From Casuarius casuarius (taxonomy: Eukaryota; Chordata; Aves; Casuariiformes; Casuariidae): a stretch of 64,000 nt of DNA. Where the stretch lies: the NCBI GenBank assembly GCA_003342895.1, contig PTFA01000009.1, positions 8,638,677 through 8,702,676 on the forward strand. Direction: 5' to 3'. Position 1 is the first letter of the stretch, and every line of letters starts with the position of its first letter. Of this stretch, positions 24,358 through 35,607 are shown one piece after another. The position numbers were made by a program, and so were the translations under genes. Below the pieces are notes generated by a model, which worked only from the letters and a program-made list of their open reading frames with translations, did no database searches and was not told where the DNA came from.

Positions 24358-27300
24358 ATGCAGAAGATGTTGCCTTTGAATTTTTATTCCAGGGAGTGCT
24401 CTGCTGTGTCTTTCACTAGAACAAAGCCTGTTTCTCCCCCACACTCCTGGGAAAGGTGGTGAAATCTGTGCAAGTAATTGAGCTTTATTTTTTGTAGCAG
24501 AGAGTTTGGTTTCCTGAACACTTAGGTTTATTAAATGCAATACATCACTATATCTCATTATCTTACATACAGAACATCTGATTATTATTGGAATAACTCA
24601 TGTTTTTCCTGTTTCGTTATTCTCTGCTAATGCATGATTTAGAGTTGATGACCTTTAAAGATATCTTAATAAAGTTGTAACATACTATGCTGAAATAAAA
24701 GAGAAATTGAAGTTTCAGTATAATTAGAGGAAAGTTTTTTTTGTAAGATTTACACAGATCACACTACTTTCCAATAAATATAGGCATAGCATCTCTGGAA
24801 AATACAATATTTTTGCTTGTTACTCAATTGTATTTAGTTTTCTTAAGAGAAGCATCTAAAAAATACCCGACAATTGCAACCAGATTATGGTTTTTAAATT
24901 GTCATGAAGATGGATTGGGTTTGTTGTACCATTCACTATTCTCATTAGAATTATCATCACAAGAATGAATTCATAATATGTCATTTCCTATTCATTACAG
25001 ACATTGTCACTGTACATGTGCAATGAGGATTAAAATGCCTCACACATTCTGCATGACATGACAGTACTGTAAATCAGGCCATTTTGACCTTTCCAGTGTT
25101 CAGTTATTTGATATGTTGGTCTGCCTTATCCCCTGTTTACTTACAATAAGTTGAATGCATTATTGGAAAATTTTTGCCTTCATCTAAGCTATTAAGCACA
25201 CAATATTCTGAAGCTGGAATTAGGATGTTAGAATTGGCAGACCATATGTTAGACAGTACTTTATCAAGGAGTGTGTTCCTGTTAGCAGATACATTTGAAA
25301 ACTCTGAAAAGAGAGAGAATGTTAGGCATAAAAGAATTGAGACTCGAAAGTTGTCAGAAAGCAACACTGTAATTTGGCAAATCCCTATAAAAACTCATGC
25401 CATCATTTCTCTTTCAAATAGCATGTTCATCTTGTAAAACTAATAAAACTGTAAAGGAAAAAATACTGTCAAAATGGTATAAAGAATACTGCACAATAGT
25501 AGAAAAGATTATGTTTATCTATTGTCTTAGATTATGATGACTGTCTTACTATACAAAGTAAATTCATTCTCATTAACAAATATCTTACAAAACTATTGCT
25601 CTTTTCTTAGTATCACTTCCCCTTTCCCTCTCCTCCCCTGCCCCTAAAAGATATGCATTTTCATCTATAATGTTAGTAATAAGCAGTAGCTTTGCCAGGT
25701 GTACTGCAGGGCCAGTTTTGTTATTCAAAAGATGATATGGACTCGGAACATAATTTCTCTTTTTCTACACCTATTTTACTGTGGCCTGGTGTATAGTAAT
25801 CTGTAAATTAGATCATTAGCCAGCAGGGCGAGTAGTATGGTACATGATTCAATATTGGTTCCTCTAGACTTTGGAAATAATGTTTAAACAATATAATGAT
25901 TATTTTTAAGGTAGTGCAGTTCAGTAACTGAATAAATACATGTCAAAAAGTCTTTACTGCTTAGCCAAAATTTTCCCAGGAAGTAAGAAATTCGGGGTGT
26001 TTAGCTGGAAACAGAAGTTATTTTCAAGAAGTCATTGATTAGACGTTTCTAAAGATCTCACTTAGCTTACCTAAATTTAGGCACCCAAACTTTTTTCACA
26101 TCTGTATTATCTATATTAAATTTTACATCTGTAAAAATTACTTCAATGCTTTTGATTAAAAAAGAAAGAAAATAAAGTATGGAAACTATAAAAATAAAAA
26201 CAGGATTAGAAGAAAGATACTTTTACTATTGATGGTGGTTGAGGACTTGAAGATTCAAGCCAGTAAGCAGTTAGAGAAAAAATGGATGGAAAATGGACAG
26301 CAGCGTGAAACATATACTCGTGAAAATCTTGATAGATTTTGGCCTCTACAGCAGTTCTTTCAGTAGAGCATTATTCATTCATCTAAGTGGGCTAAGAAAA
26401 ATACCAGTGCATTTGTTCAGTTATAGCATGCCTCACAAACCTTTGAGGAAGAATATGTAGGACTATTAATACTAAAATGAATTAGGAATTCAAACTAAAG
26501 ACATTCATTAAATATAATCTTGTAACAGCAAATATATTGGAAAAGCTGGCCAATATCCATAACATTTGAATTTTTGAATTTTATATGAGGGTAGAATTCC
26601 AATAAATGTAAACTGTTGGTCATTTTACTTTCTTCGAAGCCTTCCTCTAGCTTGGCTTTGCCCGAGGCTTATAAAAGCTGCTGTTGAAGGACAACATTTA
26701 AGTCTGTAATCTACCGAAATGGATTCAGTTTCGGGAAGTATTTTCTGAATAGCCCTATTGTTACTTTATTCTTTCTTACAAATAACTCATTTTGAATCTT
26801 TGAAGAGTACATGTGGCTTTTGGGTTGGAAAGCTGACATGTATAATATTTGCTCAACTAACCCCTCATTTTAGGCGCAAAACTTGAAAGCACCAATGGAA
26901 GTTAAAGATTCTGAGCAGAGAAAAGATGAATTTTCTGGGTTACCAAATCTTCTGTAGCTTTGTGCTTCAGCTGGATATTACCAGCATTTGAAAACAAGAG
27001 CAAAATGTATCAAGATCAATCCATCAAATGTCAAAATAGGAAAAATGTGGAATGTGTCTCATGCCGTCTTTTCTGGTCTTTCCTGGTCTTTTTGCCTTGA
27101 AATGAGTCTCAATATAGTAATTTCACATGCTTTCTATCTTTTTCAGGAACTATGTTTTTATATATTTACACTTTGACTATAAAGCATTCAGACAGCTACA
27201 GGGTTTGTACTTTTGAAATTTTCCCTGTGCCTTCAGCAAAGGAATTCTGTGCTCTTGTTTAGTTTGGCTTTGGGTTGGGTTTTTTTTTTTTTCCCCCTTC

Positions 27301-30300
27301 TTTCTTTTGTGTTTGTTCTTCAAGAATCCAGGAGAACTCTCTGGAATTTACCCCCACTGCAGGAAATACTCTGCAAGGCATGTGAAAATTTAGGGTGCCA
27401 GACTTGTATTTGCATTTTTAAGAATTTTTTTTCTGGCCGTATTTTTTTCTTTAGTTCTGAAGGAACTTTTTCTTCTTCATTTGAAACTGCCTTTCATGTA
27501 TTAGTATGTGAAAACTCTCTCACTCAGCTTTAGCACACTCAAGTTCACTTTCGCCAACTCTTATTTGGCAAAGGAAGAATTCAAAGAAAAGATACTGAGA
27601 GTATCAAATAGCCTGGCTCTTTTATACGGAAAGTTTCATGCTTTTGGAACTAGGAAGCTCTTACGTATCTGCAGTGTTCAACCACTTCGTATATTTGAAT
27701 ATGCTCTGAATTAAATCTACATGTCTTTCTGTACACTTACACTGCATTTATTGCGGTAATACAAAGCTTATTTTGAACAAAATATATATAAAAAAATACT
27801 TAGTTTCTAGTTCCCTACGCCCAATGGCAGTTTCAGAACAACCCTGGTTATGGTGTACTTTCTTCTCCATCTCCTGCGCTGAGTTCTGGCTTTTTTTCTT
27901 TGTTCCTGAAGCTGATTTTGAAAGGGAGAGAAAAAGAATCCAAAAAACTGGTTTAGAGAGTTTCTGTTTAGTTTGATTACAGAAGCAGCTACATTTGTTC
28001 TAGATGGTGTTGCTCTAGTGGATATTGCGAGTGACCCTCAGTAACTTTAACTTTCCCCAGAAATGCAAAACTTGATGCATTAAATATTATTGTTTAGAAT
28101 TGCCCTTGCTGTTGAGTGGGCAGTAAAAATCTCTCTTCACTGTGGCAAAAAATAAAGGGTGGAGCTGGCTTTTAAGGAACGCTAAGAGGAGAGATTAGTG
28201 CTTGAAGTTCGACTCCTCAGTCTATCATGAGAAACAGTCCTGTATTTCAAAGGTAGGGAGCATACACCACCCTTATTAAGATAATTAACTTACCTTGCCT
28301 TTTTCTCCTACTGACTATTAATTTTATAATAGAAAGTAGGAAGTTGATGCAAAATTTCACCTGGGTCTATGCCATTTCTTAATTTCTCTACAAGTTAAGG
28401 CCCTGATCCTGCAGATTGTTATGGTATATATATTTTCTACTATTTTTATCCTTTCCATCTTGGAAAGTCTTTCAGAAGAGGGGCAGTGTGTATGGAGAAG
28501 GCGCTTAGGGTGAAGACTGCAGAAATAATTAAAGCTCATGTACTCGGATACTTTTCTCACCCAATTAACATTTTCAATAGTTTCATCACATCAACACCCG
28601 AACATGCCCCAAAATGATGTTCCAAACTTCCAAAGTCACTGTATTATATCCAAGTGTATAGAGAAGAACTGAAGGAGACCTTGCTTAATGTCAATCACTT
28701 CTTATGATTTACTACAGTTCAATCAGCTTTTTACTGTGTCATGTAATGATTTATAAAAGTATTTTCTTTCCATGAATCATTTCACTGTTACTGGCATACA
28801 AAACGTAATAATTAATTGTTCTAGAGAAATTCATTTTTCACTGACATGTATCATTGTTTTCTGTGTTTGGTTTAGAACAAAGCCGATGTGCTGTAAATCA
28901 TTCTCAAACTGTATATTGCTTGCATCCTTAATCACAGCTATTTGAAGACCAGTATCTCTCTTGCAGGAAAAAATAAACTCAAAGACTTTCACTTTACACA
29001 AGTACAAGTTTGACTCAAAAAGAAACCTAGTTTAGGTTCAGCTGTCTAGTTTGTAAATGTTGGTTATAAATTATCTGATCAGATGGTCTTCAGTTAAAAT
29101 GACCCACTAAGTTCATCTTACAGAAGTTGCACCTATGGATTCACTGGGCAATTGATTACACATTGCTGTACTTAACACCAGCCCTTCCATTTTATTAGAA
29201 ACAGCAATTATAGAATATGAATCAATCTTGTTGGAATAATGCATCTAAAAGGTAAAAAATGTTTTACAGATTGATAGATCAATTCAGAATATTTGTAGGA
29301 GATCAAAATAAACACATTCTGGTTTTGATCAAAGTAAGACCCTGCATTTACCTTCTCAGAATTTTATATGGTATCCATTTTAACAGTAACTGTGACAAAT
29401 TAAAATGACACCTTTTTGGTTCTTTCTGACCTGAAGTACAGTAGAATTCCAAAAAAAAAAGTAGCTAAAATGCCTTTTACTCATAGCAGTTGTTTCTGGA
29501 ATTCCAAGAATACATTATGTAAGTTAATTCTGTTGTCAGGACCATTATTTTAAGTTACAAGGGAGATGATGCATTATTCTAGCCTGTTTTCTATGCAAAC
29601 GTCTTGTGTTGCTGGCCTAGTGGAAAGAATTTCCTATTTATCCAGCTTATCACTGTGTGCTTAAAGCATTACCCTAAACCAGGTTGGTGCTCTCTGTAAT
29701 CCAGTTGGTCCTGATCTTTTGTAGCCTTGAAAGGAAGGAGGAGTGTATATTGACATTTTAGATTATTCTGTGTTACCGTATTAGAAGTCAAAGCAAGGGC
29801 TCTTTCAGTTTGTGGTGAGTGATGAGATTAGTGATGTTGTCCCTGACTCAGGAGTCACAGTTCAGCAGAGGAAAATGCTCCATGTTTCTCTTACACTAGT
29901 TATCCTCCTGTTACAATTTTATGAGAAGGGTAACTCAAAAGTCAGACCAGCGATGAATTTTCAAGGCTGGGAATTCGAATGTCGTCAATAAAAAGTAAAA
30001 TAAAAAGTAACTGAAATGGTTTTACACTGCTGCAAGAAACTTGTATGTCAAAATGGATGAGGTAGATTACTGATGAATATGGGTAAACTGCTAGTTATAC
30101 AGGATCATGGTGATTATGCCAGCCACAGAAGTATTGTTCAGCTTCTATAAAGAGTATTACTGACCTGGAAACTTACTGACACAAACCCTGCTGGCACTAG
30201 GACAAACAGAGAATTAAGAAGGATCTATTTCATTATGTTAGAAGATCACTGAAACAGTAAAACCATTTTTTATATAGTATGACAAGTGAAAGTTGGGGGG

Positions 30301-30638
30301 GGGGAAGAGAAATCTTGAGAACAAACTCTATTTTGCAACAGGCTATGTAAAGAGCTGGGTCCCTAGATAACAAATGTAGATGAATCTGAAACATTAAACA
30401 TCTTCAAGGAGCAAGTTTCACCTTGATAGCAAAATTAGAGAAACCACCCTAAATGATGATGTGCACAGAGAGTGATAGCATTCTCAGTAATGTACCAGAG
30501 ATGCAGGCAAAGAGGATGATGCAGCGGAAGGAAACTTTTCGAACAAGCAGGTAGGGGATTCTGAAATGAATGAGTTTGAAACACAGGTTTGTCAGAATAA
30601 TTTTCTCTGAGTTTTAGTACCTCATCTCCGTTCTTTAG

Positions 30639-30730
30639 GGCTTTCCATGAATGGTTGTGCTGCTGAGAGTGCTGCATTCCCATTGCAAGCCATCCTTGAT
30701 GATGAAAGGGCAGAAGATCAAACTGAAGAG
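30639..30730 (+). other. Candidate coding exon with good splice signals (unrecognised)
   Basis: A pyrimidine-rich acceptor (CTCATCTCCGTTCTTTAG) ends at 30638, and a strong donor, GAAGAG|GTGAGA, begins at 30731. The 92 nt between are open in one frame after two leading bases, with an internal ATG at 30647. The 28 codons from that ATG end in DDERAEDQTEE, an acidic hydrophilic run. The frame continues past the donor to 30853, so it is not closed by a stop at the junction. Entry phase is 1 and exit phase 0. The entry phase fits the exit phase of the candidate at 10109-10200. No protein family was recognised. It is the best-supported exon-like interval in the AT-rich part, but a pair of this quality can arise by chance in 64 kb. 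Confidence 0.3.
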
Positions 30731-33700
30731 GTGAGAAGTCATTACCCATATTCTGGAAGAGAATTCATTTCAGAAGTGACAGTTTTAGTATACACAAAAA
30801 TGCAGAAAGATTTTTTTCCCCTACTTAAACAATGTTTCCTTCTTAAATGGTGACATATTTCTACTCTTCAAAGAATAAAGAGATACCTACCTGCCAAAAA
30901 CAAATCATAGCTGCTGTCAGAGACTTCTCCCTCAGATGCCTTCATATCATATACATTCAGTATTCAAATGTATCAAATGTATGACACACTCTGAACCTTT
31001 GATGTGCATCAAATTTGCACTGGAGTGGAATGGTCTTGTGTTGGAATAGGAATCTGGGGCCATGATTCATATATCTTCTCCAGTCCCAACCTTTAAGAGA
31101 TGATAACCTGAGAAGGTACATTTTTATATCTCTAGTGTCAGTGTACAATATTTACACAGACAATTTGTTTTTTAGCATTAGATTAACATTTATATATTAT
31201 TGATCTGACTGCTATTAAAGTTTGAAAAAGAAACTGTAAACAGAAGAAATATTCAGTAAACTAGAATGTTTAAAATAAACACTGCATAAAATCATGAGGA
31301 ACACATTTCTTCATGATGTTAGTAACATGTTGTAGCAAAATGTACTATTTACAACACCTTGCTTGAAGATAATCTTCAATCTAATGTGCTTCCTCATACA
31401 CAGAGTCCAGAGTAGTCAGAGTAAACTGGGATTTTCTTTGTCTTTGGTCTCTTTCTTTCTCCCACCATTTTTGCCCTCTCAAGTATAGGATCAGGTTTGG
31501 CACAAGAGTATTTTCAAGACTACTTTTTCTTACTTGAAAACTAGCTAGGAAATAAATTATTATTATGAACTTAAATAATATCAGTCAATTATTTTTTCTT
31601 GCTTGCTTTCTTTTCCCAGAACTGTCACCCTTTGTTGCAGAGTATCACGACTTTTGTGTGCGAGTAATATACAGGTTACAGCCTTTCGTATGTGCTTAGA
31701 TTATGCAGGTTCCTAGGGTGGATGTGCACCCACATATAAAATGGACCTGCAAATTATATAAACAAATTATTTAGAAAAACAGGCTAAGTGTCTCACCTGC
31801 GCTGTTCTTTTTCTCCATTAAATTACTATACTACAGCAAGTTAGCAATAAAAGAATTTTTAATTTTCCTTGTGTAGTCACAAAATCAGTGGGTCCCAGCT
31901 GTTAACTGAAAAAAATCGGTACTTTCCTTACAAAGGTTTTGTTTGCATTCTGTAGAAATATTTTGTTAAGCTAGGCATGCATAATTAAAAAAAGTAACCA
32001 AGTTCAGTACATATCTTGTTGTGTTTTATACCCAGAATATTTTTGACATGACTGTCTTGGGATGCATATTGTCAGATTTTCCCTGAACTTCATATATTAT
32101 CACAATTTTTCATTTAAAGAGGGTGGGAAAGAGGGAAGAAACTTGTGTTGCTATTTGCTTCTTATTTTTCTTGAAGCAGGTCTTCTTCTGTAACAAATGC
32201 AGATCAGTGAATAGATCTACCCCGAAAGGTTTTCAAAATCAAAAAAAAAAGAAAGGATGGAGAAAACCTTCTTGTTTGGAGTATGTCCCCTACATTCCCC
32301 CAGAGCATCTTGGCCAGAATTCCTTGTGCAGGCTATCAGTAGTTGTGAGAGTCTGGGTTTAATACAAACTATAGGCAGTGCTAGCTCATTTAGTCCAGCC
32401 TGATTTCAATCATCTGAGGACACACAGAAACAAATGAAGCAGTTTTTCTCACTGCCACACATCTGGGATGGTGCAAATGCTGCTTCCATCTTTATGTCGT
32501 ACCATTTTAGTGTGGTGTATAACATGAAATAATACGTCAAGACATATCAATAGCAGCAACTATATCAAGGAGGGGCCCCCTTTTCCTGGAACATGTTCTG
32601 TCAGCTCAGATACCAGGTATTACATTAGCAAAAGAAAACAGTATGGTGAATTATCGTATGCTAACCACTTGCATTTACTGAAAGGTGAGAGAAAATATAG
32701 TTAGATATTAAGAAAAAGAGACATTTCATTCTCATAAGATTCTGAATGTCCTTAGCTTGGCTTTAAAATTAGGAAGGTGAAAATTTAGGATTGCTGTCTT
32801 TCTATCAGGTGGAATATTTCAAAATACTTGATGAAAATTCATTTCATTTAATCCATTTAATTCACTTCCTGAGTTCAGGTTCCCCATTCAGAAAAGCAGT
32901 TCTCTTTAGAGAATCTAAGAATCGTTGTTCTTTAGCAGTGTTGCTGCTAAATGATAGCAGATCTTTCGCTCTGATCCATGAAGACTGAGCACTGCAGCCC
33001 TGGGAATACCCACATGTTTTAACTATGACAGAATACAGAGTGGAGCAAAAAAGTCCAAGTTAATGTGGACATGGGCATGTGTATTGCATGTGCATGGCAC
33101 AGTGAAAGCCTGTGTGGGTTTTGAAAGGGTGCTTACCTAACACTATGCTTGCAGCAAGAAGGCTGTTGTTGCTGTATAGATTCCAGTTCTGCGTGTACTC
33201 ATGGTACATATATATACATAGTACCCATACCATACCCAGATCTTTGCATTTGCACTTATGGCATAATGTCCCTCACTGTGTGGAATTAGTTTCACATACA
33301 TTGCGTTGAAACACAGCCCTGTGAGTGCATTCACAGTCAAATCCTGCGTTTTACTGCAAACAGTAAGAATGAATTTATGTTTCCACTTCCTCTGCTTTAA
33401 TAATTTCCCTTTTTTATCACATATTAGTCCATAAAAAATCCCCATGTAATATCATTATGAAGTAGTCAAACATTTGGATAACTGTTACAGCTATGGGAAT
33501 ATATCTGCCCAGCCGTATGTGCGGGAGTCCTGGACTGTGTGCATGTAAGTCATGTTATACTGTGAACGCAAGAAAGGGCACCCATGGGTGAGAGACATTT
33601 ACTGCCCTACGTATCTGCATGAATATGGGCCCTTAAGTATACTTATTTGTTTGCAGGTTTGCAGAGGTTTTATGCCAGGTTTTAATCATCACAAAAGTTA

Positions 33701-33927
33701 ACTATTTTTGGAATCTGTCGATAAGATATTATGTTCTTACAGCTGGGATTCAAGATAGCCTGATACAGTGTGGTGGGGTCTCTAACCTGCAGATCTAGGA
33801 GGGAAAGCAGGTGTTTCAGACTTCCACACGAAAAGGTGCACTGTCATGGATATTGTTCCAAGTCTGATGCATGAAAACAAGAAAAACAAGTTTCTAGAAA
33901 CAGGAATTAGACACCGAGCAGGTTGGG

Positions 33928-33945
33928 TTTTTTTTTTTTTTTTTT
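33928..33945. repeat. T18 homopolymer
   Basis: Eighteen consecutive T residues preceded by GGTTGGG. It could be the A-tail of a minus-strand retroposed sequence, but no element body is recognised beside it. Confidence 0.9.
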
Positions 33946-35043
33946 GGTATTGCAAGGAATGTGTTGATGCTTCCATGTATATATGGAGGTTTGTGAGGCA
34001 ATTAGTGCTACATCATTAATAATACGTACAGAGGTCATGCATGCTTGTTCCTTGGCTTCCGTGTCTCGTGCTGTTCCTAAGGCCTGACCTTTCCCTACTT
34101 TCAACCTTTAACAGTCTATTTTCAGTCTTTTGGTTCAGATTTAGAAGGGTTAGAATTTTATGTTGTAGAATGCCAAGTCTGAAGCAACCGTGTGTTTCAT
34201 ACCTAGGTCTTGCTATGTGCGTGTAAAATTCTTCCAAATCCTGGGCTGGCACAGTGTGCTGGGCTGAATGACTAAACACCAAGGAAGCATTTATGGACCA
34301 AGAGGCAGCTTTTAGCACACATGGAAAGGAAAATGAGATAAGAAAAACAGAAGTATACATTCACATGGAACTAGATATGCAGATATTTCTATGTGAACCT
34401 GTGGCTTAGTTAAATGTCACTTAGATACATTTCAAGCTTGCTGACCACATTAGGATGAAAATAAATGATGATGTTTTTGAGGTTACAAGATTAAATTGTG
34501 GACACACATGCACTGAAACAAATATTCCTAATTTCTGACAGCATGTAGGTCAACTTAAGAGTGGAAAGATATTGTACTGATAATTTAGGATTCTAGACAC
34601 CTTTATGTATTGCATTCTGATTCTCAGCTCTACCACACTGAGAAATCAAGGTCATAACATACTTTTATGAAAAAGTAGTATATTTTGTAAGCTTTTAGCA
34701 TCACCTAAACACGTACTTGAAGTTTAATGTTATTTTTCGTAGCGGATGACAAGTTAACAATAGCTGAAACTTTTATGTTGCTGACGGTAGGATAAAAAAG
34801 TAAGCTTAAGCAAAAATAATCTTTGGACAGTTTTTAGTCTTAATTACTTTTTTTGCCAGAAGCTGAACAATGTGAACTGTCCCTGGCTTAAAAAATAAGC
34901 AATCTCTCAGCAGTTTCAAATTCTGTCCTAAATTTTTGCCCTATAAACCAAAAGATTTTCAAAAGAGATTTTTATCGAATATATCCTAAGCTTAAGGGTG
35001 TTATTTTTTCTGTTTTTTTTCTGTACATCTGTGAAAGAGTATT

Positions 35044-35574
35044 GGGTTCATAACATTTTCTACACAGTACAGCTCATTGGGGAGTGCTATTGCCTCAGGT
35101 GGCTGATTTGGGATTTCTTTGTGCATTTCTGATATATGGACAGCACCCTGAAGCCATGTTGTAATGTGCCGAGTCCTATTTGCTTTATCTTTATCTTGCC
35201 TTCCCACCCAATATGTCTCCATCTATTTTCAGATCTCTTCATAACCCTAGGCTGTGAGATAAGGACTTCCACGTTTGTACATTAACTACCATGGAGTTCC
35301 CCAGTCACACCCCAGAGTTCTACATAAGCTGGGACATGGATGATTAGTTATAGAGAGCTATGTGGCTTGGATTGTTTAATTGTTAGTGTTGCTTAGCTGT
35401 CTGTATCTATCGCAAAAGCTGCCTAGAACCTGGATATCCAACAGTAAAGGGTTTTACTCCACAGTCATCAGCACAGTTCAGCAGACTTCTTGCAGCCTGC
35501 CATAGTTTAAGGTCCCAATAAATTTTTGTCTCCTCATAGATTGCTTCTTGTGTCACACTCGAACTTCTCTAACA
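35044..35574 (+). mobile_element. Possible degenerate solo LTR (doubtful)
   Basis: The segment has higher complexity and GC than its neighbours. Near its right end it carries AATAAA at 35517-35522, a T-rich stretch, and then a terminus ending in CTCTAACA at 35574, as in the R-U5 part of a retroviral LTR. A TG near 35044 could be the left end. The flanks AGAGTAT and AAGTAT are only partly alike and do not form a clean target-site duplication. No internal retroviral sequence, primer-binding site or coding remnant is seen. It may simply be unique DNA. Confidence 0.15.
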
Positions 35575-35577
35575 AAG

Positions 35578-35607
35578 TATGAAAATGAAATGTATGAAAA
35601 TGAAATG
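35578..35607. repeat. 15-bp tandem duplication, two perfect copies
   Basis: TATGAAAATGAAATG occurs twice in direct succession (35578-35592 and 35593-35607) without mismatch. This suggests a recent replication-slippage event. Confidence 0.92.

Larger units (their letters stand above)
17255..30638. other. Long AT-rich non-coding stretch
   Basis: No recognised exon. A MIR-like relic is annotated separately at 18306-18368. Two overlapping + frames of 115 codons (ATG at 19538) and 100 codons cover 19538-19885, without family resemblance. Parts such as 22390-22730 and 24960-25110 are free of simple repeats and have the dense mixed composition typical of conserved non-coding elements, but conservation cannot be seen from one sequence. 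A G10 run lies at 30295-30304 and poly-T tracts near 21437 and 27280. Confidence 0.55.

Noticed and set aside
28288..28320. 21-nt minus-strand microexon-like piece before GTAAGT
   Set aside because: The acceptor side (AAATTAATAG) lacks a pyrimidine tract, so the pair is unconvincing.
32540..32686. Open + frame of about 55 codons ending at GAAAG|GTGAGA
   Set aside because: The upstream acceptors are poor and open frames of this length are common by chance. No family resemblance.
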